A stretch of 64,000 nt of DNA from DATFVA01 sp963774455. Its GTDB lineage: Bacteria > Bacteroidota > Ignavibacteria > Ignavibacteriales > Ignavibacteriaceae. Numbering within the stretch: position 1 is the first letter of the stretch; every line of letters begins with the position of its first letter. A program made the position numbers and the translations under genes. Location: assembly GCA_963774455.1 (NCBI GenBank), contig CAVZFD010000005.1, forward strand, positions 1,302,001-1,366,000. The letters are read 5' to 3'. The notes beneath the pieces are model-generated. The model was not told the DNA's origin and made no database searches. It worked only from the letters and a program-made list of their open reading frames with translations. Positions 1-9,034 of the stretch are shown here, in pieces.

Positions 1-550
1 TTTTTACCGCAGGAAATTTTCTATATCTCCTTTTGACACCTCTGCAGAACTAAGCAGTGCTATTACGGCAAACAGCAAATCACGCGAAGCAGGTACCTAT
101 AAACTGAGGGTTTATCTTTACAACAAGCTTATCGGTGAAAAGACATTCACGCTTGTACCGGAACAGAAAGAAGAGTTAAGGGTCGTACAAGTTAAAGGCA
201 TTGATGCCGTCGTAGTTTTCTGCAGCAAAATTGGAAATAAAACAAAGAAAGCGTACGGGATATCAGATAAATTCACGATAAATAATAAGAGCCACGTTCA
301 CGCCGTTGTAAGCATTGCAGATACTAGGGAAAAACGTGTCAAATCCGCCATAAGGATCGAATGGATTTCCCCGGGAGGCGGATCGTTTTATAACAAGACA
401 TTTAAATTTGGAAAAAAGCAAATTCCTACTGTTCTCTCCAATTCAATTTCAATTACACGGAAAAGGGAATCAGGTACATACAAATGCAGAGTATACTATG
501 ATAAATCACTTATTGCTGAGAAAACTTTCACCCTAAGCCCGCCATCCTGA
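1..550 (+). CDS. C-terminal part of a protein with tandem beta-type domains (partial)
   Basis: The frame is open from the left edge to a TGA at 548-550; 182 residues are visible and the start lies outside the window. Two copies of one module can be seen, offset by about 127 residues: AGTYKLRVYLYNKLIGEKTF (residues 31-50) matches SGTYKCRVYYDKSLIAEKTF (158-177), and an FY-x-x-x-F pair sits near residue 1 and residue 129. Alternating hydrophobic residues and the G-T-Y-x-x-R-V-Y pattern suggest an immunoglobulin-like beta sandwich, as in repeat modules of exported or surface proteins; that is an inference. I do not recognise the family and cannot assign a function. The following 240 bases up to the next gene show no gene or obvious hairpin. 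Confidence 0.7.
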   Translation, partial: FYRRKFSISPFDTSAELSSAITANSKSREAGTYKLRVYLYNKLIGEKTFTLVPEQKEELRVVQVKGIDAVVVFCSKIGNKTKKAYGISDKFTINNKSHVHAVVSIADTREKRVKSAIRIEWISPGGGSFYNKTFKFGKKQIPTVLSNSISITRKRESGTYKCRVYYDKSLIAEKTFTLSPPS

Positions 551-814
551 TCTGATCTGCTTCGTACCGTCGATTACGAGGCAGCAGGCGATATGGATCC
601 GACGGGAAATCTTGTTTTCGATCCCGAATTTTCCTATCGCTAGCAAATGGCATCAGGATTTTACGTCCCGGCCATGAAATAGTCTTATTTGTTTTAGTAG
701 GATATAATGATTACATTTTTGGACATCTCCTGCTATTGTACAAGATGTGAAATATTTCAATATTTCTTTTATCCTGATTAAATACTTTTGTGAGTGAACA
801 AACCGGAGGTAACC

Positions 815-1192
815 TTGAAAAAATTATCCCGTAAAAACTTCCTAAAAAATCTCCTCTTTTCCGGTACTGTGCTTCTAGGCGGGAGCACCCTCCTTGCAGC
901 CTGCGGTGGCGGTGAGAAAAAACCTGCAGAAAATACAAATGGAGAACAGCAGGCAGATGCAAATGATCCTTGCAGTGATGTAAGCAGCCTTTCAGATGCT
1001 GAGCTTGCTACACGTAAACAGTTTAACTATATAGGACAAACCCCGAACGAGGATAAATATTGCACTAACTGTCTTCACTGGAGACCCCCGACAGGCAATG
1101 GTCCCTGCGGAACATGCGAATTAGTTAAAGGTCCCATTAATCCCAACGGTTACTGCGATCAGTGGATGGAAAAACCAAAAACCGTGGGCTGA
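815..1192 (+). CDS. High-potential iron-sulfur protein (HiPIP), lipoprotein with Tat-like signal
   Basis: A small electron carrier with one [4Fe-4S] cluster, expected outside the cytoplasmic membrane. Numbered from the chosen start, Cys83-x2-Cys86-x14-Cys101-x12-Cys114 matches the HiPIP cluster ligands, and the C-terminal segment from Cys101 fits the family signature C-x6-I-x3-G-Y-C-x2-W. The N-terminus has SRKNFLK, an RK variant of the twin-arginine motif, a hydrophobic stretch and a lipobox LAAC (Cys30), so it is probably folded in the cytoplasm, exported by Tat and lipid-anchored. Start: a GTG lies seven codons upstream, but GGAGG sits five bases before the TTG at 815, which gives a clean signal peptide. 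It converges end to end with the GH31 gene, with no spacer. HiPIPs usually carry electrons between quinol oxidising complexes and terminal enzymes; its partner here is unknown. Confidence 0.88.
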   Translation: MKKLSRKNFLKNLLFSGTVLLGGSTLLAACGGGEKKPAENTNGEQQADANDPCSDVSSLSDAELATRKQFNYIGQTPNEDKYCTNCLHWRPPTGNGPCGTCELVKGPINPNGYCDQWMEKPKTVG

Positions 1193-3682
1193 TTACTCAA
1201 CTTTTATTTCGATCCTGGGATTGTACTTGTATTTAAGGGCAATAGGATCCCCACTGGTACTGTGTCCTTCGGAGATATACTTAATCACAAGCACTCTTTT
1301 TTCAGGATCGAACTCATACCCTGCTTCATTCCTGTGAAGGTAATCTTTTTGAGTAAAAGGTTTCAGTTCCTTCCCGTCAGCAATTACACTTTTCACAGGT
1401 TCCGTTCTATAAATGTTAAACAGGTATGATGCAATTTCGGGGACGTATTCACCTTCTTCTTTCTCTAAGTTAATATCCAGTTCCGTATTATTTTTTACCG
1501 TTATGTTTGTCACCAGGTACTGACCTTCCTGGTATTTCAGGCTCTGCCCGTCATCCTGGTAGAATTCATACCCTGATTCGATCCCGGGAAATATTTTGAG
1601 CGTAAGAAATTTAACATCCTGGTTATGTTCTCCAATATATTCCTGTTTTTCCCGCATCGGAATTACTCCGCCTTCCTTTATAAACAGGGGAATCCGGTCG
1701 ATGGGGGCTTCCGTCAGAATCCATTGTCCGCCTTCATACACTTTATTATCCCACCAACCGAGCCACTTCCCTTCCGGCAGGTACAGCTTTTTTGAATTCT
1801 CATACTCGGACAGAACGGGCGCAACGAGAAGGTTATCTCCTATCATATATTGATCCTGCGCTTCATTGGAATAACATTCATCATCATTCTGGTAATTCAG
1901 GAACATAGAACGGACAATTGGCACACCCGTCTTCGAAGCATTGTAAAACTCTGTATAAAAAAACGGAAGCAGTTCATACCTTAAATCCATTATATTCTTC
2001 ACCCATCTTTCAACCTCTTCACCGAATGCCCATGGCTCCTGGTCGCGGGTGTTAATTATTGTATGGCCCCTGTAAAAAGGAGTAAATGCACCCAGTTCCA
2101 TCCACCTTGTATAGAGTCTTTGGGAAGGAGAGCCGAAGAAACCTCCAACATCGCTCCCGCAGAAAGGGATGCCGCTCAGACTCAATCCCTGCACCATGGT
2201 GCATGCCAGTTTAAGATGCGCCTCGCTCGCGGCATTATCACCTGTCCATACCGCCGCATACCTTTGTATTCCGGCAAACCCTGCACGTGTAAGAATAAAA
2301 GGCCGTGTATCCGAAAGATTATTTTTTATTCCCTCAAATGTAGCCTTCGCCATCTCCAGAGCATATACATTATGTATTTTTTTATATGTTGCCCCGAAAC
2401 CATTATCATCAAACTGAATAATATCAGGTATAGCCTGTCCCCATGCAGACGGTTCATTCATATCATTCCATATACCGGCAACACCTTCCTTTAATAGCTG
2501 TGCATTTTTCTTTCCCCACCATTCCCGGGTTTCCCTCTTAGTGAAATCAGGAAAATATGCCCAACCCGGCCATACCTCGCCCTGGTATACAACACCGTCG
2601 GGATATTTAGCAAAAAGATCGTCCTTCAATCCCTCCTTTGCAATTTCATAGTCATTCGTATCAGCCTTTACACCTGGATCGACTATAGTGATAACTTTAA
2701 ATCCCTGCTTCTGCAGCGCGTTAAGCATTCTAAGAGGATTGGGAAACCTGTCATTATTCCAGGTGAATACCCTGTATCCGTTCATATAATGGATATCGAG
2801 GTATATAACATCGCAGGGGATGTTCTTATCGCGGAACGTCTTCGCCAGGGTGGTTACTGTTGATTCAGGGTAATAACTCCATTTGCTTTGCTGGTACCCA
2901 AGCGCCCACATCGGAGGCAGCTCCATTCTTCCGGTGAGCAGAGTATAAAGAGAGATGACTTTTTTTATTTCGGGTCCCTTTATAAAATAATAATCGAGCT
3001 CGCCCTTATCGGCACCGAACCAGTAAAAACGGTTGTTGCTTGCACCCATATTAAAATAAGAGCGGTAGGTATTATCGAAAAAGATTCCATAAGCCTCGTG
3101 GTTCCGGATTCCTATAAAGAAGGGAATCGATTGGTAGAGCGGGTCTTGTTTTTCTGTATAATCAGGGGTATCCGAATTCCACATCGTCCACTGCTCACCG
3201 TTTTTCTTCAGGTCCCCTGTTTTTTCTCCAAGACCGTAAAACAGTTCATCCTTAAATAAAGTTTTAAAGCATCTGACCTCATCAGCGTCAAAAGCTGCAC
3301 CGAAACTCTTCTCATCTTCATTCAACAGGTTCAGGTTTTTGTCATAGATGCTAACCCTGCACGGAGATTTTGCTATTCTGACTATAAGCTCATTTGTAGA
3401 TATTTCGTAATAATCGGATTGGTCACTATACGAAAATATTCCTGAAGAATTATTTATAACAGCATACGAAGGAGCTTTGGAAAATTCCTCTTTATTGGTG
3501 AACCGGAAACGAATAATGTTATCATTGATAACATACAGGTTGAATAATGCATTGCTGAGCTTAAACTCAACCCGGGTTTCAAATTTCTGTGCGGAAATAA
3601 TATCTCCGGCAAACTGTAAATCCGCGTAAGTACTTTTTATTAAAGCTGCCATAAAAACAATTATAAATATTTTCTTAAACAT
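1193..3682 (-). CDS. Exported GH31 alpha-glucosidase/alpha-xylosidase family glycosidase
   Basis: A full-length (829 residue) glycoside hydrolase of family 31, retaining enzymes that release alpha-linked glucose or xylose. The nucleophile region GIWNDMNEP (Asp407) and acid/base region VWTGDNA (Asp482) are both intact, with the family's GSDVGGFFG segment after them. The N-terminus (Lys-Lys, then a hydrophobic core, then STYA) is a signal peptide, so it should act in the periplasm or outside the cell. An N-terminal beta domain, the (beta/alpha)8 barrel at about residues 250-590 and C-terminal beta domains fit the usual architecture. No sugar transporter or other glycosidase adjoins it, so the substrate cannot be narrowed. 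The gene stands alone; a 410-base spacer separates it from the next gene. Confidence 0.93.
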   Translation of the reverse strand: MFKKIFIIVFMAALIKSTYADLQFAGDIISAQKFETRVEFKLSNALFNLYVINDNIIRFRFTNKEEFSKAPSYAVINNSSGIFSYSDQSDYYEISTNELIVRIAKSPCRVSIYDKNLNLLNEDEKSFGAAFDADEVRCFKTLFKDELFYGLGEKTGDLKKNGEQWTMWNSDTPDYTEKQDPLYQSIPFFIGIRNHEAYGIFFDNTYRSYFNMGASNNRFYWFGADKGELDYYFIKGPEIKKVISLYTLLTGRMELPPMWALGYQQSKWSYYPESTVTTLAKTFRDKNIPCDVIYLDIHYMNGYRVFTWNNDRFPNPLRMLNALQKQGFKVITIVDPGVKADTNDYEIAKEGLKDDLFAKYPDGVVYQGEVWPGWAYFPDFTKRETREWWGKKNAQLLKEGVAGIWNDMNEPSAWGQAIPDIIQFDDNGFGATYKKIHNVYALEMAKATFEGIKNNLSDTRPFILTRAGFAGIQRYAAVWTGDNAASEAHLKLACTMVQGLSLSGIPFCGSDVGGFFGSPSQRLYTRWMELGAFTPFYRGHTIINTRDQEPWAFGEEVERWVKNIMDLRYELLPFFYTEFYNASKTGVPIVRSMFLNYQNDDECYSNEAQDQYMIGDNLLVAPVLSEYENSKKLYLPEGKWLGWWDNKVYEGGQWILTEAPIDRIPLFIKEGGVIPMREKQEYIGEHNQDVKFLTLKIFPGIESGYEFYQDDGQSLKYQEGQYLVTNITVKNNTELDINLEKEEGEYVPEIASYLFNIYRTEPVKSVIADGKELKPFTQKDYLHRNEAGYEFDPEKRVLVIKYISEGHSTSGDPIALKYKYNPRIEIKVE

Positions 3683-4095
3683 AAATCTTCTTTTTAATAT
3701 AACTAAGAAGTAGTAGTATGAAAAATAATTAAAAAGATTGAATTATAACCATCTTATTTTGTATATATGAAGCTATCAGTTTCAGGTAACAACTAATTTG
3801 TATGATTGCAAAACTGATACAAAAAGTCTGAGGGTATCCATCCTTTGATTATATTACAGCCATCTATTCGGCCTCTCTCGGCCTCTCTTCGGCCTCACCT
3901 CGGCCTTCAACCGGCCTCTACCAGGCATATAACTACTCTCCACCCTTTTGCCCCCGACGGATTGGGCACCCCAATTAAATCGGGTATTATGGAAATTGAT
4001 TCCCGGGGGGTTGTGTGATCCAGAATAAAACCTTATATATGGTATGGACCTACTTTTATCTTATCTTCTTTATCATATCATAAAATAAGGATCAG
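3683..4095. other. Intergenic spacer with an 11-bp tandem array and small inverted repeat
   Basis: This 413-base spacer separates the divergently transcribed GH31 gene and the unknown exported protein, so it must hold both promoters, although I see no convincing -35/-10 pair. Its main feature is a tandem array at 3868-3921 (listed separately). A short inverted repeat, ATTGGG-CAC-CCCAAT, lies at 3961-3975 and has no T tract. No ORF of note and no RNA gene is seen. Confidence 0.5.
3868..3921. repeat. Tandem array of five ~11-bp units, TCGGCCTCTCT-like
   Basis: Five head-to-tail units begin at 3868, 3878, 3889, 3900 and 3911: TCGGCCTCTC, TCGGCCTCTCT, TCGGCCTCACC, TCGGCCTTCAA, CCGGCCTCTAC. The core CGGCCT is invariant and the spacing is 10, 11, 11 and 11 bases, close to one helical turn. 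It is noncoding. A second array with a different sequence but the same 11-base period lies at 21977-22026. Confidence 0.85.
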
Positions 4096-4845
4096 ATGTC
4101 TCGTTTTTTCCATAAGCTCATACTATCTATAAAAAAGATTTCGGCATCAGTTTCCCCGTTTACAATAACTTTGATATTAATTGCAGCTTCGGTTGGTAAT
4201 GACTCTTTAACACAGGACAAAACCAGTAAAGGCTCACTGCCGGAATGGGTTGCCGGAAAATATGGTATTAAAGCTTTCTCTGATATCGAGTCTATTAGTT
4301 TTACTTTCAATTTCCGTAATGACGGTGTTAACGTTAAAAGAAGCTGGGTATGGGAACCGAAGACCGGAAATGTGATTTACAAAGGTCCCGATAAAAATGG
4401 AAAGGATACTGAGTATACATATAACAGGCGCCAGATGGATACAAGCATTGCGACAACAAAATTTGTAGATTCAGAATTTATTAATGATCAGTACTGGCTG
4501 CTGTTCCCCTTCCACCTTGTCTGGGATAAAGACCTTGATATCACCATAGTTGGAAAGAAGCAGTTTCCAATAAGTAAAGAATATGGAACCGAACTGGTTG
4601 TTACTTATAAAAACAATACTGGTTATACACCGAATGATGTTTTTGAATTATTTCTAGACCAGGATAATATGATCCGGGAATGGTCTTATCTTCCCGGCGG
4701 AAATAAAGCAAAACAGAGGAATTATACGTGGGAACAGAACAGGAAATTCGATGGAATTATAATCTCAACTGAGCATTATGGATCTGATAATAAAACTAGG
4801 GTATGGTTCACAGACATTCAAGTTGAGATCAGTCATACTTATTAA
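4096..4845 (+). CDS. Exported protein of unknown function
   Basis: A 249-residue protein with a basic N-terminus followed by a hydrophobic segment (about residues 20-33) that reads as a signal peptide or single membrane anchor; there is no lipobox cysteine. The mature part is rich in aromatic residues and alternating polar/hydrophobic strands (for example RSWVWEPKTGNVIY and NYTWEQ), which suggests a beta-rich fold similar to LolA/LppX-type or outer-membrane-associated proteins; this is a guess from composition. I do not recognise a catalytic motif. AAGGA lies seven bases before the ATG and supports the start. It stands alone between the long spacer and the CBS gene. Confidence 0.8.
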   Translation: MSRFFHKLILSIKKISASVSPFTITLILIAASVGNDSLTQDKTSKGSLPEWVAGKYGIKAFSDIESISFTFNFRNDGVNVKRSWVWEPKTGNVIYKGPDKNGKDTEYTYNRRQMDTSIATTKFVDSEFINDQYWLLFPFHLVWDKDLDITIVGKKQFPISKEYGTELVVTYKNNTGYTPNDVFELFLDQDNMIREWSYLPGGNKAKQRNYTWEQNRKFDGIIISTEHYGSDNKTRVWFTDIQVEISHTY

Positions 4846-4948
4846 TGAAACTTTGCCCGGCTTAAAATTTTAATAGTGCTTTTTTAAAGAATTTTATCTA
4901 TTATCAGTTAAACTTCCCGTCATTAATAAAACGAGAAAGGATACTCTT

Positions 4949-5419
4949 ATGAAGACTGTTAGAGAAATTTTGGCCAGTAAAGGTTATGATATATATTCGG
5001 TTTCTCCCGATGACACAATTTTTAATGCGTTGAAGCTGATGGCGGGAAAAAAAATCGGTGCCGTACTGGTGATAGAAAACGGTGAAATCGTTGGTATAAT
5101 GTCTGAAAGAGATTATGCAAGTAAAGTAGCTCTGGAGGGAAAGTCCTCAAGAGATGCGATGGTGAGAGAAATTATGTCTGAAAAAGTAATTTATGTAGAT
5201 TCGGATAGGCTGGTCGAAGAATGCATGGCACTAATGATTGAGAAGAGAATTCGTCACCTTCCTGTATTTGAAAACGAAAAATTAACAGGAATAATATCTA
5301 TAGGGGACGTGGTTAAGGCTGTAATAGATGAAAAAGAATTCGTAATAAGTCAGCTCGTTCAATACATAAAAAGCACTCCCGAAATATTGGAAGATTCCGG
5401 TAGGGCAGAACCGGTTTAA
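4949..5419 (+). CDS. CBS-domain pair protein
   Basis: A 156-residue cytoplasmic protein made of two CBS motifs, at about residues 8-62 and 76-130, with typical segments IVGIMSERDYA and LTGIISIGDVVKAV at the end of each. Such Bateman modules bind adenine nucleotides or related ligands and act as sensors or regulatory subunits. A short helix follows the second domain; no fused effector domain is present, so the partner is unknown. GAAAGGA before the ATG supports the start. It converges with the PEBP-family gene with a 15-base gap. Confidence 0.92.
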   Translation: MKTVREILASKGYDIYSVSPDDTIFNALKLMAGKKIGAVLVIENGEIVGIMSERDYASKVALEGKSSRDAMVREIMSEKVIYVDSDRLVEECMALMIEKRIRHLPVFENEKLTGIISIGDVVKAVIDEKEFVISQLVQYIKSTPEILEDSGRAEPV

Positions 5420-5434
5420 GTGAACTACCTTACT

Positions 5435-6001
5435 TTATTTCTTTCTCTGAAAGGTGCCCATAAGTTCACCGCGGGCAATAATGTGTCCTTCCATCTTTTT
5501 CAATACTTCTTTCTTGGTTGCTCCGGAATCAAGATGGACTGCGGTATTCAGACCATAAATCCTAAAATAATAATGATGAGTTCCGGATGGCGGACAAGGA
5601 CCGCCGTACCCGATCCTGCCGAAATCGTTTGTTCCCATTAGAACTTCGTCTCGTATATTTTTGCTCGGGGTAGAATTTTCCATCAATGAGTTTACATCTG
5701 CGGGAATGTTATAAACTAACCAGTGAGTGAAGTTTCCATTTGAAGCATCGGGATCTTCAACAATAAGTACGAATGTTCTTATTCCTTCAACACTGCTATT
5801 CCAGCTTATTTGCGGTGAAACATTTGCACCATCGCAGGTAAACTTTGAGGGAATGTTTTCTCCTTCACCGAACGAACGTGATTGTATTTCTATTTCCATA
5901 TTATGTCCCCCCTTTTCCTGTTGAGGAAAAGTGTTTATTGTTGAAAATATGATAATTATTAATGCAACTGTTAGAACTACATAACCATAGAAATTTTGCA
6001 T
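5435..6001 (-). CDS. YbhB/YbcL-type PEBP family protein, probably exported
   Basis: The body matches bacterial phosphatidylethanolamine-binding (Raf kinase inhibitor-like) proteins: FTCDGANVSPQISW, VEDPDAS...THWLVYNIP and GGPCPPSGTHHYYFRIYGL hold the conserved DPDA, GP-P and H-Y-F elements of the anion-binding pocket. The biochemical role of the family in bacteria is poorly defined. The N-terminus carries a hydrophobic segment (YVVLTVALIIIIF) that reads as a signal peptide or anchor. Two starts are possible: ATG at 6001, giving the exported form, or ATG at 5899, preceded by a G-rich stretch and giving a 154-residue cytoplasmic form of normal family length. I prefer the exported form. It follows nuoN by about 24 bases on the same strand and may be cotranscribed with the complex I operon. 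Confidence 0.88.
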   Translation of the reverse strand: MQNFYGYVVLTVALIIIIFSTINTFPQQEKGGHNMEIEIQSRSFGEGENIPSKFTCDGANVSPQISWNSSVEGIRTFVLIVEDPDASNGNFTHWLVYNIPADVNSLMENSTPSKNIRDEVLMGTNDFGRIGYGGPCPPSGTHHYYFRIYGLNTAVHLDSGATKKEVLKKMEGHIIARGELMGTFQRKK

Positions 6002-6025
6002 ACTCAAAATTATTCTAAATTTTGA

Positions 6026-7463
6026 TCAACTTAAACCGGCAACAAGCGATTTAATAAGCCCAAGTATACCTGCCGGCGCTACCCCGAACCAAACCAGCAG
6101 AATTGTTAAAATTCCCAGGGCAAATCCGCTTCCCATGCTAAATCCGGGGAATTTTCGTTCTTCAGATGAATCTGACTTCGAGTACATCGCCACGATTATC
6201 CTGAGGTAATAAAAAAGTCCTATGACACTATTTATAACAAGGCTGATTACGAGCAGCCACATCCCTGTATTTACTCCTGACAGCAGAATATAGTATTTCC
6301 CTATAAATCCCGCTGTTAAAGGAATCCCTGCAAGTGAAAAAAGCATAGCGGTAAAAATGGCAGCGGTCAGGGGTTTGGTCTGATACAACCCCCGGTATTC
6401 ATCAATATCCTCGGCTTCTTTATCTTTTGTCGATAATATAGTGACTACTCCGAATGCTCCCAGTGTTGTGATAAAATAAGCGACCAGGTAAAACGTTGAG
6501 GCATTCACCCCCATCTCTCCCGCAGCCAGGAATGCGATAAGAAGGTAGCCGAGATGAGCAATGGATGAGTAAGCCAGTATCCTTTTAACATTCCGCTGCC
6601 TTAATGCAAGCAGGTTTCCAACAAACATCGATGCAATTGAAATCACCACAAAAATAGTTACAAGTGGATAAAAGCTGTACAGATTGAGTTCATAGAAAAG
6701 TCTTAGCAGGAAAGCGAATACACCGCCCTTTGATACTGTTGCAATAAACCCTGTTACCGGAGCCGGTGCACCCTGGTATACGTCGGGCGTCCATAAATGG
6801 AACGGAACGATCGCAAGCTTAAAACCAATTCCTACAATCATTAATGCAAAACCAAAAAGTGCGAAGGACGATATTTCTATTCCTGACAGCAAAGCTTTTA
6901 CTATTTTGGGGAAAAACATTGAACCAGTATCAAAATAGACTAAGAGCCATTCCATACAGCAGAAATGCTGAGGATGCTGCAGCAAGTATCAGGTATTTGA
7001 TGCCCGCTTCAACCGGCTTTTCACTGAATTTAGGATAGGCAATTAGAGCGTATAACGAAACGCTTAGTAATTCCAGTCCCAGGAAGAACGAAATGAAATG
7101 ATTGCTTGCCGCTATTACTGAAGAACCCAGCACTGCATTGAAGATAAGGATATAGTATTCCTCACTATTTATCTCCTTGTCCTTTAAATATTTATATGAA
7201 AGCAGCACCACGAAGAAAGACGCCGTGAATATCAATCCCCAGTAGAACAATGTATAACTATCTATCATCAGAATCGGAGTAACCTGACGGGGCATATATA
7301 CTGTTAAGTAGAAGAGCGAAATAAATGCAGCAGCTAAGGCTAACAGCGAGAATGCATTCACCACTGCATGGTAGCGCTTAATGGCGATGATAATCATTAT
7401 AACAATCGGGACAAGCGCGACTATCATAAGAGGTATGAGTACATAAAAATCCTGTGCATTCAT
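6026..7463 (-). pseudogene. nuoN: NADH-quinone oxidoreductase subunit N, interrupted by a +1 frameshift
   Basis: Proton-pumping antiporter-like membrane subunit of complex I. The first 177 codons run from 7463 to a stop at 6930 and end in SSAFLLYGMALSLF; the rest of NuoN continues in another frame through YFDTGSMF, then PFHLWTPDVYQGAP and the key lysine segment TVSKGG. The switch lies within 6932-6947, where the minus strand reads GCT CTT AGT C TAT TTT GAT: one extra base (the C or a T of TTTT) breaks the frame. Removing it gives 478 residues, the usual NuoN length. No second nuoN is in the window, and the other complex I genes are intact, so a sequencing error or recoding is at least as likely as true loss. 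Its ATG overlaps the nuoM stop (ATGA). Confidence 0.9.
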
Positions 7464-9034
7464 TTTGGTTCGGCCTGACTTTTACTCTTAAAAAGTTCCA
7501 TCTCTCCGGGGCTCATTGTACTATTACTTTCATTCAGAACCTCGTAGGGTCCGTGTCTCCCATTATAGTTTAAAATTCTCTCGATCGATGCCTTCGATGT
7601 ACTTAGAAAAGAACCAGGATAAATACCTATCCAGACGATCGCAATGATCATTGCCGCCATAACGGTAGTCTCCCTTCCATCAAAATCGGATATCTTCCAT
7701 TCTTCTTCTTTTTCTCCGAAGAAGACTTTCTGGAGTATCCTTAACGAATAAAGTGTAGAAGCTACAAGTCCCAGCGATGCAATGATAGTCCAGAACACGG
7801 TTGCCTGGAAGGAACCGACAAGGATTAAAAATTCTGCGACGAAATTCCCCAGTGCGGGAAGGCCGAGTGAAGCCATTGCGAATAATAAACTTACCCCTCC
7901 CATCCCGGGGACCTGGTCCCATAGACCTCCGAGCCTGTTAAGATCCCGTGTGTGTGTTCTATCCTGTATAGCACCCACTATTATAAATAAGGCCCCGGTG
8001 CTGATCCCATGAGTCAGCATCTGAAGCACAACACCCTGCAACGCCAGCTGGTTGAAGGAAAAAGCACCGAGAAGTATGAAACCCATATGACTTACACTTG
8101 TATAGGCAACAAGACGCTTAAAGTCTGTCTGTGCAAAAGCGAGCTTCGCTCCATACAGAATGCCAAGAACACCAAGTATGATAGCAACCGGGGCAAATGT
8201 CCTGCTTGCATCAGGAAAGAAAGGGATCACAAAACGAAGTATTCCGTAAGCACCTGTTTTTAAAAGAAGTCCCGCCAGTATAACGCTCCCTGCTGTAGGA
8301 GCCTCTGTATGAGCATCAGGTAACCAGTTATGAAAAGGAACTGCGGGAAGCTTTACAATAAACGCTATAAGGAATCCTAACATGATCCACATTCCTGCAA
8401 CAGGGGAAAGCTGTGTACCCAGTAATGCCGCGTAATCGAATGTATATGTACCGGTACTTTGACCATGGATAAAATATAGAGCGAGTATAGCAACGAACAT
8501 CAGCAGTCCGCTTGCCTGGGTAAATATAAAAAACTTAAATGATGCGTATATACGGTTCTCATGTCCCCATATACCGATAAGGAAATACATAGGAATGAGC
8601 ATTACTTCCCAGAATGAATAAAAGAGAAACAGATCCATGGAAGTAAATACTCCAGTTATTCCTGCAAGAATCCAGAGGAGGTTGAAGTGATAGAATCCTA
8701 CATTCTTTGTTATGCTCTTCCAGGAAATGAGAACAGATATCATTCCGAGGAAAAGCGTTAGGAGGATCAGGAGTATGCTTAATCCATCGGCGGCAAAATG
8801 CAGACTGATACCGAACATCGGTATCCATTTCCACTGTACTTCGGTAATCCATTGGTTCCCTGTACTAACAGCCGTCGATGCGCCGCTTGCAAGCCAGAGA
8901 TAGACCGCAAGCACAAGAGATGCGAATAAAAATACCAGGGAAGTCCATCGCGCTCCTGTCTCGCTAATTTTGGAGATCAGCCAGGCAAGGAGTCCTCCTG
9001 CAAATAAGATTACAATGATATAAACAAGTATCAC
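7460..9034 (-). CDS. nuoM: NADH-quinone oxidoreductase subunit M
   Basis: Antiporter-like proton-channel subunit in the membrane arm of complex I. The conserved glutamate region FYSFWEVMLIPMYFLIG, the lysine region PFHNWLPDAHTEAPTAGS with LLLKTGAYG, and about 14 hydrophobic segments identify it. The frame stays open upstream into nuoL, but the GTG at 9032-9034 overlaps the nuoL stop as GTGA, so I take that as the translationally coupled start (524 residues). It is followed by nuoN with a 4-base overlap. Confidence 0.94.
   Translation of the reverse strand: MILVYIIVILFAGGLLAWLISKISETGARWTSLVFLFASLVLAVYLWLASGASTAVSTGNQWITEVQWKWIPMFGISLHFAADGLSILLILLTLFLGMISVLISWKSITKNVGFYHFNLLWILAGITGVFTSMDLFLFYSFWEVMLIPMYFLIGIWGHENRIYASFKFFIFTQASGLLMFVAILALYFIHGQSTGTYTFDYAALLGTQLSPVAGMWIMLGFLIAFIVKLPAVPFHNWLPDAHTEAPTAGSVILAGLLLKTGAYGILRFVIPFFPDASRTFAPVAIILGVLGILYGAKLAFAQTDFKRLVAYTSVSHMGFILLGAFSFNQLALQGVVLQMLTHGISTGALFIIVGAIQDRTHTRDLNRLGGLWDQVPGMGGVSLLFAMASLGLPALGNFVAEFLILVGSFQATVFWTIIASLGLVASTLYSLRILQKVFFGEKEEEWKISDFDGRETTVMAAMIIAIVWIGIYPGSFLSTSKASIERILNYNGRHGPYEVLNESNSTMSPGEMELFKSKSQAEPK

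Noticed and set aside
2063..2494. Long antisense reading frames inside the GH31, nuoG and other genes
   Set aside because: They are shadows of strongly conserved genes, with no ribosome binding site and no recognisable product.
3961..3975. ATTGGG-CAC-CCCAAT inverted repeat as a terminator
   Set aside because: Short stem, no T tract, and it lies upstream rather than downstream of genes.
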